Shown here: one piece after another, positions 32,561 through 46,000 of the stretch
Position numbering within the stretch: the stretch's first letter is position 1
Layout of the letters: each line of letters opens with the position of its first letter
Assembly (NCBI RefSeq): GCF_040954835.1
Contig: NC_090707.1
Coordinates: 19,486,570 to 19,550,569 of the forward strand
Length of the DNA stretch: 64,000 nucleotides
Source: Lepisosteus oculatus
Taxonomy: Eukaryota; Chordata; Actinopteri; Semionotiformes; Lepisosteidae
Direction of reading: 5' to 3'
Made by a program: the position numbers and the translations under genes
The notes under the pieces: generated by a model
What the model saw: the letters and a program-made list of their open reading frames with translations, nothing else
What the model was told of the DNA's origin: nothing
Databases searched by the model: none

Positions 32561-35500
32561 AATAAACAACCAAGTCTTTTAAGAGTTTTCACAAATAGTC
32601 TATTCAAGCTCAGAATTTCCCATCTTTTATTTATAGTATATGTTTTTACTATCTGCAGGTAAAACCCTATGTCAGAAACTGGGTTTCAGAATTACCCTTA
32701 GTTACATATATATTATAGTCTCAGTGTAGAAATAAAAAAAACAGGTCTATACAACATTAGCCCAACTTATAATATGATTGTTTAACACAGTGTACTGTAA
32801 TTACCTTTTGTGCTTATACAGCATGTCGTTAATTGATAACGTTTTACTTGATATTAACCTTTGGGAAAGCAACAACATTAAAACAAATGTAAATTGTTTT
32901 CTTTGCAACATCTCTTTCAAATGATACACAGGAAGAAGAAGATTGTTTTTTTCTAATAAAAGCAGAGAACAATTAAACAGAATCAAACAGCTGTTTCAAT
33001 TATGGTTTCAATGCTTAGTCAGAAGCTCATTCAGAACAAAAATGGAAGTCACAGAGTACTATTGACACAAATCCAACAAAATGAAAATAAAATAATACCA
33101 ATATAATTGCAGATAAGAAATTCAGCTCTAGAGGCCACTGTAGAAGCTACAATTTATAGGTTGTTCCTTCATGTGTCATGATGATGACTCACTGGCAAAT
33201 CTGTTTCTTATTTTTGTGTATGAGTGTGTGGTGGGGGTTGGAGTTAACTAAACTGACACGTCTTTAGTTGGCGTCTTCTGAAAGTATATTGTTTAGAAAC
33301 ATTTAACTGTTTCTTTCTTGAATTGGTTTTGATAACATCAAAATAAGCTTTTTATAAGAAGCAAATTAATTGTTATCTCACAAGGGCAATCAAGAAAATA
33401 ATAAAGAAAATCTACTTGCAAATTAATATTCGTTTCACCTCAAACTATTTAGGATAAAAGCCAATAAACAATATCTAACAAATACATTAAAGTATCTATG
33501 GATCCTGTTTCATCTGGGAGATAATGTTACATGTTTCTTGAAAAGTAAGGGAGAACGTTTTTCCACCTTCAAAAGGCTAGAAGAAAAAAGCAGAAAAGAA
33601 CTTAAAGAAAAACAAAAGAAACTTCTAAATGAAGACAGGTATCGCATAAACACAGGGGAGGATACTGTATAAATATTTTTGGAATGCGCCATTTTACCAT
33701 CATGTAATTACAAAATTGTAATTTGGTGTAAGGAGTGCAATAATTTTTGCCCATATCACATTTTATTGTCATCTTTCGTTTCGTTAATATACAAATATTT
33801 ATGGGATGGTTTGATACACCTCCAGGTATGACAATACTAACATTATTGTTGTTTGTTGTGTGTTTTTGTACCTCTAGTGTCTGATCATTCAAGTGCTTCG
33901 TCTGCCGACATTATCACAAACATGGCAGTGACAGAGCTTCTGCGAGACACTCTTGGACTTTTAATGTTGAATATAATCTCATAGCCACCACAGAATCTTT
34001 AACAGCTTGAGGCTGTTTTTGTTATAGAGCGTATATTCCAGGGTTCATGAGAGATGGTTAATGCAATTAACTAATATTTCCTAATATTTTTCTCTTGAAA
34101 CACATGCTCTATCTTAAAAAACCACAATTAAAAAACAACTTCTGGAAATTTTTATATGGACTTTTTATCCACATTTTAAGCAGTCTTACTGCTAAAGAGT
34201 GCTGCAGATGTATGCTTTGAAGTTATATACTTGGAATAAGAAAGATTTGGAGATTTAAAAGTCCAGTTACTTACAGTTAATTCCACACATCTGGATGAGC
34301 GATCAATTAGCCTGAATGGGAAAGAGAAAAATTGGAGACAAAAAACAGAAGGCTGAATCATCCTCCAGCACCAGGAGGTGCATTGGGATGTGATTTGAGA
34401 ATCACTGTAGTAGATGCCATTCTCTAATATTAACTGTCCAGTACTGGATTGGCTGTTGTTCCTGTTGATGCTTTCTATTTAAATAAAAAGTAATAACTCA
34501 CTCAATCAACAACACATACTGTCAGAACTATTTACACTTTACAAGCTGTTCTGAAACTTTACATGTAACTCTTAGAGGGTTAACTTAAAATACAAAAAAC
34601 TAGTTTATTGAAATAAATGTTTCCTTAGGTAAATTTTAACAGCATAAAAATCTCATCTGTTTCGGCACTATCTTAGTATTAGGCATTATTATTATGTTAG
34701 TATTTGTCATTCATTTACCTCTGACTGTTTTTACAGTAAGTAATTAATGTAGGTTAGTACTCAATTAGTAGACTTACATCGGCAATGGGTTTGGTAATGA
34801 ACAAATTGCTACAGTAAAACTGCAGTACATTACCCAGTGTAAGGCTTAACATCTTTGCTGTTTGGTTCCAATGTCTGTGTGATTGGTCATGTCATGTCAT
34901 TGGACATTTCATATGGTGACAAAAGTAGAGCAGTGGCCTAGGGGTTAAATTTACTTGGACATTTGTGTATAATGTCCCATTCTTTTGATAGGAAATAATG
35001 TGTTTTTTTTCTTCTGTCTGATTACCTCCCACTCCCTTTAAGATCTGCCTGCCCAGTAGGAATAAAGTATGGCAGGCGACAATCATCACAGATTGAGTGA
35101 CACAATGTTTGCTTACACTTCCATAAATTACCACACAGTCACAGGAGACACATAAGATATGTGGGGTGCTGAGCAGGCTGGAGACAGACAAGATAACAGA
35201 GCAGGACTGAGAGGAAAGACAAAAGATAAAGGAAGGGAGCACAGTGCACTGTGACACAGTCATCTGCATACAGTTACTGTAGTTCCTCAAGTGGCTTCTA
35301 CTTGTTTGTGTCTGCTTCTGTCTTACATTCCCACCTCTCCTTGAGGTTTTGGCCTCAAAGAGGATACATTAGCCTCAGTAGGTGGAGGCCAGGGGCTTGG
35401 AAGCTTTTTTCTTCCCCTACTCTGAATTTGTTGTCGACCACAGGGTTGGGGGTGTATAATGGAACATATTGTTCAAGGATTTTGGGAGTAAAGAGAATGC

Positions 35501-36304
35501 TATAAACAGCTAAAAAAACAAGTTTTCCTTCTTTGTTCTAGCAGAAAGAAATGCGTCTGGATGATTGGACTAAGCGGATTCAGAAAAAGTGTGGATTTTG
35601 TTTTGGTACGTGAGAAGGAATAGACATGGATGGGACTATATTGCATGTGATAAGTGCTCTGTGGGACTTTTGTTGTTACTGGGGACTATGATATTAATTG
35701 TTTTTCTTCTTTTTTGGAGTAGATGGTGATAACATATTGTGATTGCTAGAGGAGTAAAAACTACAATAAAAACTGCAATTATGTGATCTAGCATCTTGCG
35801 CTTGTATATGTAAATGCCAGTAGTTCTTGGGATTTAACAAAATTGTGCAGGGGTACGGGTTCTGGCATCTTAAAATGACTAAGCGGCATAGTCAGCTACA
35901 GAGTACCTGCAGAGTGGTCACTACTATATGGTGACATATAATTGAAGATGCCACTATAACTGTAAATAGACTGTTTAATAACTTCTAAAACACTTATTAA
36001 AAGGTCTTTAATGGGTGTCAAGTAGAAAAGAAAATTGTTTTATTTATACCCAAAACTATGTGTTTGGCTGTAGCCCCTGTGTATAACTTAAACATATATG
36101 TTCTACTGTACATTTAAATCAACAAAAAATAAATGGATGCTTTCAAATACAGTGTATGTAGCCTGAAAATATAATCCTCAATATAACCAAGATTCATTTA
36201 CGTTTTTAATTGAATATCATAACATTTGTATGACCATGACTCAGAAACAGCTAACACATACGAGTGATTTTAAATTCTTATGAAGGAACATTATATATGT
36301 ATAT
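32561..36304. other. Intergenic DNA, nothing recognised
   Basis: Mostly AT-rich. About 34890-35500 is somewhat GC-richer, with open frames of 132 (minus) and 84 (plus) codons lacking any known motif. Confidence 0.45.
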
Positions 36305-36323
36305 ATCATCATCATCATCATCA

Positions 36324-36376
<53 letters not shown>
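36305..36376. repeat. Compound trinucleotide microsatellite (ATC)7(ATT)17
   Basis: Seven ATC units at 36305-36325 run directly into seventeen uninterrupted ATT units at 36326-36376. Confidence 0.95.
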
Positions 36377-36379
<3 letters not shown>

Positions 36380-37961
36380 AAAGGTAATTGCAAAAGAATT
36401 TCAGGAACTCAAGTAACTTGTATACTTTATCGTTTAAAACAAATGGACCACCCAAATTGTATTTCCTGTGGCTGGGGATTTATTCTTTATGGTGTGTTCT
36501 TACCTCACAATTTAAAGAAGGGATACATTTAAAAGCCAATAATTGCACTAACTATGTTGTTTGGTATGTTTGACAGAAACATTTTGGGTTTAATCATTTC
36601 CACTACAATAATGTGGGAATTTATAAATTATGAATATAATCTTCATCTGGATTAACATGACTTTGCTGGTTAATTTGTATTATTTTTTTATATTAATCAT
36701 ACATTTTCTAAAGTGGATATTTTTAAAAGATTGCTGGTGATGATCTATTTTTATTACTTCAAACAATCTCAGTTTATAACACCATTAAACATAAATTACA
36801 TTTTTAATTAGAGCTGTCCATTATTTTTCTTATATACCCACTCAATTTGGAAAGTATTTTTTAAGTTTCAGTTCACAGAGATGATACCTATTACCCACAA
36901 GGAAAGAATAGATGTGAGAGAGGATCAGCGGACCCATCATCTATTAAACTACTAATAAACTACTTATTTTTGGACACATTTCAGGCTGTTTAGTAGTGTA
37001 AAAGAACCCACGGGTGAAAGGAAAGTCACAGCAATGACCATTTTAGGTACAGATAAAATTGAGCTCTACTGCTTGGGGAATCCTTGCCACAGTTATTTAT
37101 TGAAATGACCCAGGTTCAAACTGGAGGATAATATAATGTATTAATAAATGCCCTTCTAACTGAAATAGTTACACTAAATACTAAATAGTAAATAGTATTT
37201 AGTGTAACTATTTCAGTTACACTAAATCAGTATATAAAAGTATACTAAATAGTATATTTTGATTATTGTATTTGAATATAAAATACTACTTCTTAGAAGA
37301 AATGAGCTTGTTTCATTTTTTGGTGTGAGCATTTTATATTAATGGTATGGGGAGTGCAATGTAAAGAACAGAGTCTTGTATAAACATGTATCCAGACATG
37401 TTTATACTACAAAAAAGGCAGCTAGTCTTGTATAAATACTGGAGTAAGATTTAGCTAAGCTAAAGAATTTTGGCTTTATCTTTAAACAGATATGTTTTCG
37501 ATTACAAGATGACAATTTTTAAAGTTACACCATTAGAGTAGTTCGTTTTTTTTTTCCTGACTGTCTACATATCTCAAAAACTCCCATATTCAGGAATTTT
37601 ACCTATGTTCATGAAATTGTAATCACAAAAGACAGTGTAAAATAATTAAATTAGTTGATTTATACATTAATAATTTGAATAACTAGATTGATATTGCTAT
37701 TGATTCAGAGCCTATCTGTAGAGAGAGACAGTGTCTAAAATGAGACAATGCAGCTAAGCCAAACAAAACACAACTACTCATTACAATTCATAGTTATACA
37801 TTAATTGTATTTTACATAGTTCTTCTGATTTCACTTAATGTATTTTTCTTCATGAAGCAGAAATACAACTCTTTGTGATCTTTAAATGAAATTATATCCA
37901 TTTTTTTACCTAACAATAATCTTACTAACTCTGAATTTTAAAATGAAAGAAATAAAAAAAG
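36377..37961. other. AT-rich intergenic DNA with one hairpin
   Basis: Apart from the inverted repeat at 37157-37219, nothing was recognised. Confidence 0.45.
37157..37219. repeat. Perfect 27-bp inverted repeat with 9-nt loop
   Basis: Arms 37157-37183 and 37193-37219 are exact reverse complements (core AACTGAAATAGTTACACTAA). A further partial copy of the arm (AGTTACACTAAAT) follows at about 37215-37227, and TATACTAAATAGTAT lies near 37240. It looks like a short MITE or local fold-back duplication. Confidence 0.85.
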
Positions 37962-38240
37962 TAGTGTGGTGGCTCTGTTGCTAAGGATCTGCACCTGTGG
38001 CTAGAAGGTTGCCGATTCGTATCCAGAGGAATCCTACTCAGTTGTGCCCCTGAGCAAGGCTCTTAACCCCAACTGCTCCAGGGGTGCAATATACAGTACA
38101 TGGGCGACCCTACTCCCGACCCCATGCTTCTCTCCCTGTCTGTGTGTCTCATGGCGAGCAAATTGGGGTATGCAAAAAGACAAATTCCTAATACAAGAAA
38201 TTATATATGGCCAATAAAGTGATCTTATCGATCTTTTTAA
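37962..38240 (+). mobile_element. tRNA-derived SINE (V-SINE-like)
   Basis: The tRNA-like head has A-box-like TTGCTAAGGATCTG and B-box-like GATTCGTATCC. The body has the fish-SINE block CCTGAGCAAGGCTCTTAACC, and the 3' end reads CCAATAAAGTGATCTTATC. Confidence 0.7.
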
Positions 38241-39596
38241 AGCATGCAACATAGTCTTTTAAACAGCAGATGTGTAGAGAGGAACAAATTATGCTAACAA
38301 GAAACCCTTAGTAATTCAATGCTTCATATTGGCTTTTCCTGTATAGATTACCTTGTCTTGCTGCAATCATCTTTTTTTATATACTGACCAACATGAATTG
38401 CAGATTGCTAAACTTGGTTTCTTACCCAAGTGGTATGAATAACAGTAAAAGTTGTTATAACAGTAGAAAACACAAGTGAAAACTTTGACTTAATTTTTCA
38501 TGCAAATAGCACAATGTAACTCCAAATTGTGTCTATGATGACTGACTTTTACCTGCAAGTGACTTTATGAAATGATGTGCTAAAATATTTCCAACTGGTC
38601 AAACTTCAGGGACTAAACTTTAATACTTTTATGATAAAGTATTTTTTTTCAAAACGCTATATTGTGATCTTGCACTATGAGGCATAAATTGTATTTACTT
38701 TGATATTTTACTGTACCAAACATCTTAAAGTTTATGACCAAAAGAAGAATTATATCAGTGAAATATATAACTATGCAAAAACTATGCTTTACAAACAGGA
38801 CAGGTCATTCACAAGAAAGGAGACTTTTCACATTCCAAGTTGTCTGGCCAATCTACTGAAAATGTTATTTTTCCAACCTGAAGAAAATTATGTAATTTAT
38901 TTTGGCAATCATGAACATATGCATTTGCTAAAGGACAGAAAACAAAATATTTAACAAAGCAGGTAATGTTTTCAGTATCTTTGGTAATTAAGGATTCACA
39001 TGACTGTATTGTTTATTGAGCAAAACGTAAATCCAGCATTCTTCTCTGTTTACATGCTCATGTTAGAAACAATAAAATATATCTATATATCTTTTCTGTA
39101 TGAAATAAAGTATTTGACTGTCTCCAATCTATAAAATATCAGAATAGGTGTGAGTCACAGAAAGATATTTCTGAAACTCCTATGTACACATTAAACATTT
39201 CTCGCCATTACCATGATCATTTTAAGTGCTATTTGCTTTCCAACACACAAAATATGTTGGGAAGCCAGATGGTCTCCCATGGAGGGTGATGTTTTAGACC
39301 CTATGTGAGGTGACAATTCCAGAAAAAAGACCATAGACAGGGTTCAGGAAAGACACACAGTTTATTGGTGCTCACAGTGAAGTAGGGAAATCTGTGCAGA
39401 CATGTGGGGAAAATCTGTAGGCAAACATATCTAAGGAAGTTCAAAGGAAGCAGGAAGCGGTCCATACATCCATTGCCAGGAGATCCATCAGGAGACACAA
39501 ATAAAATAAACACAGGTAATGATATATATATATATATCTATCATTGTAGTATATATTGTTATTTTCAAACATAAAATAATGATTAATGATGCAATG
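38241..39596. other. Intergenic DNA, nothing firm recognised
   Basis: AT-rich. A moderately GC-richer part at about 39240-39500 looks repeat-like but was not matched to a family. A short TA run lies near 39522-39536. Confidence 0.4.
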
Positions 39597-40463
39597 GGGG
39601 TGGCATGGTTCACAGTGGTTAACATTGCTGCCTCGCAGTACTGGGGCCCTGGGTTCAATTGCTGATCTTGAGTGCATCTGCCTTAAGTTTGTATATTCTC
39701 TCTGTGTTTGCAAGGGTTTTTGTTGTGTGATCTGATTTCCTCCCTCAGTCCAAAGACAAACTGGTAGGTCAATTGGCTATTGAGAAAATAGGCCCTGATG
39801 TGTGTTTGTGTTCCTGTGTGCCCTGTGATGGACTGGTAACCAATCCAGGATGTATCCTGCCTTGCACTCTATAATAATAATAATTGCTTACACTTATATA
39901 GCGCTTTTCTGGACACTCCACTCAAAGCGCTTTACAGGTAATGGGGACTCCCCTCCACCACCACCAATGTGCAGCATCCACCTGGATGATCCGACGGCAG
40001 CCATCGTGCGCCAGAACGCTAACCACACATCAGCAGGGAGCAGAGCAGAGTAATGAAGCCAATTCATAGATGGGGATTATTAGGAGGCCATGATTGGTCA
40101 GGGCCAATGGGAAATTGGATTCATTATTTTCCCGTAATAGGGGTTACACCCCTACTCTTTTTGAGAAACGCCCTTGGATTTTTAATGACCACAGACAGTC
40201 AGGACCTTGGTTTTCGTCTCAAGGACGGAGACTGTTTTACGGTATAGTGTCCCTGTCACTATACTGGGGCATTAGGACCCACATGGACTGCAGGGTGAGC
40301 GCCCCCTGCTGGCCCCACTTACACACCTGCTTAGCTTCAGTGGGATGCCAGTTGTGAGTTGCAGGGTGATCTGGCTGCTCTATTGCTTGCTGGGATAGGC
40401 TCTGGCTCCCCCATAACCCTGAATTGAATGAAGCAGTTAGAAAGCCTTTGGATGGATGGATTG
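39597..40463 (+). mobile_element. tRNA-derived SINE split by a nested insertion
   Basis: The 5' part 39597-39872 has TGGTTCACAGTGGTTAACAT, B-box GGGTTCAATTGC and GTGCCCTGTGATGGACTGGT. The 3' part resumes at about 40378 (TTGCTTGCTGGGATAGGCTC ... GGATGGATGGAT). It is the same family as the copy at 16815-17131, in which these two parts are contiguous. A 5S-derived SINE occupies the gap. Confidence 0.85.
39873..40377 (-). mobile_element. 5S rRNA-derived SINE inserted in a tRNA-SINE
   Basis: A longer copy of the family at 1045-1392. The plus strand starts with an ATA-type run (its 3' tail on the minus strand), then ATATAGCGCTTTTCTGGACA, the shared body, and the 5S-like head (CCTGCTTAGCTTCAGTGGGA). 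The AGGTCTCCC-GACCAGG part of the 5S head is deleted in this copy. CTCTAT occurs on both sides (39867-39872 and 40378-40383), consistent with a target-site duplication. Confidence 0.8.
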
Positions 40464-43400
40464 ATAGCAGGCTACACGAATTTGAATAAGACAGCCTAAA
40501 ATTAGGAAATAATTTATTTCAAACATATTTTAGAGGAGGTCAAATTGCAATCTTGCTCTGTGCTCTCCTACTTATAATACTCATTGGCTGCTCATAAATA
40601 TTATAGTCTACACAATGTTTTCTAGCACCCCTTCCTCCACCCCACTGCTTTCCAGAAAGTATTATTTAAATTATTTATGTTTTCGTGCGTATTAATATTT
40701 TTATACTTAACAGGTTGTGAGGAATTATTTTAATGCCACACAGACATGTAACCAATATACGTGTCATCTGAAAGAATGTAATGGCTGTACAACACAAATA
40801 TTTAACCTCTTCTCATCTTTCAGCATCTGGAAAACATCTCAGCCTCCAAGGTTTCAATCAAGGTAGGATTAACATTTTCTATGCAAAAATATAAAAGGCT
40901 TTTACAAGTTACAGAATGTTGCATTGATGCCCCCAAGCCTGACGCTTCTTGATTTTAATGATTGATGTGCTTTAGCGTTTTACTTTAATAAAATGATGTC
41001 ATGAAGTCCTAAGGCTAGGGATGATAATCCAAGTTAGTGTAAAATGAATGGAATATTATTCTTTTAAATCCAGCTGACTGAATCAAAGGTGCAAAGATTT
41101 CAAAGTTGTAAAACAGATTAGGGGTGCTCAACATCCGACCTATACAATATATTTGACATGCAAAGAATAACCAAAATTATTAGATAATTAATAAGATTGA
41201 AAACATTGGTCTTTATCACAGCTTTAAAAAAATAAAAGGTGAAACAATGCCCTTAGCAGAAATACCCCAGATTGTCTCAAAAGAGCAATGAACTTGTAAA
41301 TGTTAGTCTCAAAGAACTTCATGACATTAATAAAATGAAAAAGATAGACTCCTGGTAACTCAGCTGCAGGGTCATGAATAGTGTTTATACTGTATAGAAA
41401 ATAAACTTAGTCAACAGCAATGCACTATTGCAACTTTCAAGACTTTTTAAAGACTGCCTGATGTCAGAAACTAAAGATGCCTTTAAAAACATTGACCTCT
41501 CTAGAATGACCATGGCACACTGTTAATATGTCCAATAGTTAATATAAGAAGTATACAATTAAAATGAATGCATGAAATTTTTCAATAGCTTTGTATGAAA
41601 GCCCAGATGTCACTGTTACAGTGAAGCTTTTAATATTCATTTTTCTGTGGAATTAAATTGCTATGGGGCAAACTCAAAACATGGTTTGCGATGATAAAAG
41701 ATTATGGTTATTAAATGTTTAAATACATAAATTGTGCATGATCAGGCTGCATTACTGAAGCAGTATTAGTACATAATCCACATGGATTTGCTATGTATGA
41801 AATGTCTGAAATTCAAAGAAATAATAGACTTTTTGGATCCATGGTTAACTTAATTTGTTTATGAATTCCATTTTTTTTCTAGAGATCACCACAGCACCAT
41901 CACCATACAGTGCTGTTCTCTATCATACCAAAGTGTATTGGCTGAGTGGAGGAAAGGTTTGTTCTGCAATGAAAAATGTATTTTCTAGAAGAGAAAGGAA
42001 GGGACATTTTTGTCATGGAAGACTGGATTGCTAATCTGGTACTTTTGACAAACATAACCACACACTTGAATGATTTTAACTTGAAGATGGTTAAACAACA
42101 TGCCAGGACACCTCTGTTGGTAAGACCTTTGACAGGAATCATCATATAAGAGCACAACGTTTTTAAGCTGGAAAATAGCATAAGATTCATACAGTTTACA
42201 GACTGTGAGCAAGTTGCATTCAAACTCTTTGCAGCTCCTGTCATCCTGTAAGATGTTTCTGATGAATTCCATCTTAAAGTAATTAAAGTGCAATGCTCTG
42301 ACAAGTGACCCTCTGTGTGAACTGTGTAATGACACCAATTGTGCAATGGACTACAATCAATTTACCAATCTCTGTAGAGAAGCACTGAAATTACTCTGTG
42401 TTCAAATGCTTTTACATGTTTGAGCAAATATGCTATTTGATTAATAATTCCCAGGATGACAGGACTGATGATTACCCATATACGGTGCTCAGAGTTGCTC
42501 ATTATTCTGCAGCTAGTGTCAGAAAAGCACCCATTAAGTAAACATATGTTTGTTTAATATTCATTATTTTTTCCTTGTGCTGGATGCAAAGGTTTAGGTA
42601 AGCGCAGGCATTTATATTTGACATAAGCCTATTCTAATAGTTTGTTGTAAATCTGGAGAGCCACTTTAACTGCAGTCATTTTCCGGTTTGTGGCCTTTGT
42701 TTGGTTATTTTATCTGGAACTAGCCTTCATAAAAAATAAGCTGTATGCCCCTGTTTTAGATCTAAAAATCTAAGCAAAAACGTACAGTACTGAGTTAGCA
42801 AACATAATTATGCAGTACAAATCAAGTAAATCAGTCACCTGAATATCTAAATTAGTTTAACAGTTTCATCAGACACTACAGATTTGATTACTGTATATTG
42901 TATATAATAAACCATAATATAACATTAAAGAAAACAGTATTACCCGTATGAAAAAGGTCAGTGGAAATTGACCTCCACGAGTGCTAAATGTAAATGCTCA
43001 AATGGTTTTTGGTATTTCACATGTCTAAAACCTTCTTATTCTTGTTGTTAAGGGGATTTCGGGTCAATGGTATTTACATTTTGGAAAGTGCATCTTACAT
43101 AGAATTCTGACAGCTCAGTATGTGTTCAGACATGTTACAAGATGTACTTTCTCTTAGTTTGCAGAGGTTTTAGAAATACCTCTCCTGTGAAATAAACACA
43201 ACCGGTCCTTTTTCTTTCAGATAGGATGTGCTCTCTTGTTTGCGCTCCTCCCTTCTTAAATACCATATACACCTGACCTTTGGTATGTTAAATAAAGAGG
43301 TGATGCATCAAATTATCTTTATTACAGGCTTACTGCAAACTAAAGGCTTTTTTATTTAGTTCCCATACAGTATACACTAGATTATTGGGTCTAAGATGTG

Positions 43401-44689
43401 TATTTAGTTCTGCTTAAATAATAGCCTCCGATTACTGACACCTGCTTTTGTGTCATTAGGTTTTCTTCATTTTCAATACTTCTGTAATTCTTTCATAAGT
43501 CCCCCATAATGAGTTAATTTGTCATTTACGTAAAATGCTTTGTTTGAAGCTTGTCTTCTGTCTTTTTAAAATATACTTCTCCAAAGAACATTTTAAGTTA
43601 CAAAATAGAAATAAATGCCACAAAACGAATGTTTCATTTGGAAGTTCTAGGATGAATGATGACTGCAACCACCAGGTCTAATGAAAAGTAATCAAGACTA
43701 AAAGAAAACTTTGGGTTATTAACATAACATTAATTCCCTAAAATCAAAATATTACAACTAATGAAAGGTAATCTAATTTCCCTCTTTATCCAATTAACTG
43801 AACTTATATATATATATTAGAGTCACCCAATGAGCTCCATCTGCACTACTGCATGTAAAGATGATGCATTTGCATTGATTTTTATTACCCATCACTGGGA
43901 AAATATAATGATATCAATACAATTAAAGTATATAATTACAAAGTGTTCAAACCAAAAAAACTAAGTTCATAACTCAACATTCTTGTTCAAATAAAAATGC
44001 TGTTGTTATTATCAAATGGATAAGAATACCAAACCTGACAAGGCACAAGAGTACCCCCTCTTGGTCCACTTGGTTTGTAGACATTATACAGGTGGTGTTC
44101 AGCCATCTGTGAGCACCAGTGGGGGTTACTGACTATTTAACTCTAGCTTTGGTTCCAGGGTCCCCACAACAGCAGTCCATGCTTGGAGCTGCCAAAGCTG
44201 CTGTTTCTCTGCCACCTGGAGGTATAACCAGGCTGTCATTTTGAGTCTGTCCCTGTCATTGAGAGTCATAAGAGACAACATCAACTCTGTCTGGTTCCAA
44301 CTTTTCACATCTGTTTGCATAGTACATTTTTATGTTTTAATTGGGTTTTACTTGCCACTTCCTTTCCAAATTAGATCTAAGAGGTGGGGGTTAGCAAGCC
44401 TTCAGTTCCACAGATTGGTTAATGTGAAAGCTTGAAACACATTTGCTTTTGATTCGAGTGAAGATTAACCTTCATTCTGTTGTCTGAGAAAGACGACAAG
44501 CAGGCTGCAAGCAGGGAAACAAAGCAGGACGTGATTTGTCTTTCAAAGCAGAGGAAAGCAGCCTTTAGAAAAATAATCTTTAAAGCAAGTGAATGAAATG
44601 GCTCAAATGAGGGTTTGTCAAGAGCAGTAAACAACATTCAACATGGATCTATATACAGTATATAGAAAAATTCCATTAGCAGAGGCGGT
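40464..44689. other. AT-rich intergenic DNA, nothing recognised
   Basis: No exon or repeat family identified. Overlapping minus-strand frames at 41900-42346 (148 codons) contain no known motif. About 44040-44240 is GC-richer and unassigned. Confidence 0.4.
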
Positions 44690-46000
44690 CAGACAGGACC
44701 CTGTCATCGATGGCCTGGTGATACCCTGAAGATCTCCCAGTGCACAGACGACAATGCTGTTCCTGATTTCGGACAGGGGGTTAAAGAGGGCCCTGCAGGT
44801 CATGGAGCAATACCCTGCAAGGACAGGACGATGGCACCGGAAGGTCTTGAGCTCTGCACAAAGCCCCTCAAGATATTGGGGGTTTCGTTCCAAAGCCAGG
44901 ACAATGAGACCATAAACTGGACCAAGAGGATCGCCAAGGTGAACATGAGCTGGGTCTGTGGAAAATGTGGTCACTTTCCCTCACAAGGAAATGATGGTGT
45001 TGAAAGCAGACATCCTGCTGGCTTTGGTATACCTGGCGGTGGTGTATATGTGCCGTACAGACTCAGACGAGCGCTGCAAAGGATGGTCTTCAAGTTTGTC
45101 TGGGGCAACAGATACAAGTACATCACAAGAAACTGGATGTGCCAGCCAGTTGGGGAAGGGGGGAGGGACGTGACGCATTTCCCCCTGAAACTCAACTGCA
45201 TCGTCTTCTGCAACCTCTGTCAGGGACTGTGGGAGCCCATCAGCCAGTAAGTACCAGTAATTTGTTAGGCTGTGGTTCTCCACCCTGATAAGGCACCTGG
45301 TCCAGTGGAAAAACACTGGGCCCAAAGCAGAGAGGCGACCAGAGTTCTACACCCACGCTGGCATGTGGAGCAGGAGGTACGAGGCCACGAGACAGCCAGA
45401 GCTCTGCACCAACCACACAGCCCTGTACAAGGAGGTAAGGGGAGAACTAGTCACCCACAAAAGGCTGAAGGTTCCCAAACAAGTCTGGGAAAGGATGCAG
45501 TCAAAGGAGTTGGACAACAAACTGAAGGAACTCAACTGGATGGCAGTGCACCAGAGGCTCGCAACCACAGAAGGTTCTTTACAGACACTCACTCACCAGG
45601 AACCCGCATTGCCCCAAGGGCACATGAGACTCAGGAGCACTGGTTATGGAGCTGCCCCTTTGCCAAGTGTTCAGTTACCAGTGCATCCTGCTGGGGCTGG
45701 CACCAACTGGATTGGACAAGGGGACACAGTTCCTGCTGTGGCTGCTGTTGTCCCTAACAAAACAAGGACTGTGGAACACAAGGAACACTCTCATCTGGCA
45801 CAACACAGAGAGGAAGCTGGAGGAGAGGATCCTTGCGTACCTCAGAAGGAGGATGACGTGCGATGTTCCCAAATGGGGTTTCCCCACAGCGAGGGAATGC
45901 TGGAAAGGACTTTGGGTCCTGTACAGGGTCGAATGCACAAAAGTAAGTGGTAGGGCTTGGAGGGACTCTTTAAATCTGTAATACAGTAGATTTCCCCAAA
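44690..46000 (+). pseudogene. L1/Tx1-like LINE ORF2 C-terminal remnant, frameshifted
   Basis: Plus-strand frames spell out the end of a Tx1-type retrotransposon polyprotein in pieces. KPLKILGVSFQS and MVFKFVWGNRYKYITRNWMC with GEGGRDVTHFPLKL come from 44831-45250. LNKLKEL-like WMAVHQRLATTEGSL lies at about 45480-45600. ETQEHWLWSCPFAK lies at about 45630-45680 in another frame. FLLWLLLSLTKQGLWNTRN lies at about 45740-45800 in a third. At least three frame changes plus stops mean it is not functional. It is the GC-richest stretch nearby. Confidence 0.75.

Noticed and set aside
32267-32662. 131-codon plus-strand frame containing LNPEQQYVFYNVVNTI, which looks like a PIF1/Helitron helicase
   Set aside because: The nucleotide sequence is the antisense of a CR1-like LINE end, matched landmark by landmark through the AGCAGCAAT region, so the helicase-like reading is coincidental.
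41900-42346. Two overlapping minus-strand frames of 148 and 117 codons
   Set aside because: No domain, no convincing splice sites, and the frames overlap each other, as expected of chance openings.
44831-45981. Several overlapping frames that look like separate genes
   Set aside because: Together they are one frameshifted Tx1-like LINE remnant; the minus-strand frames are its shadows.
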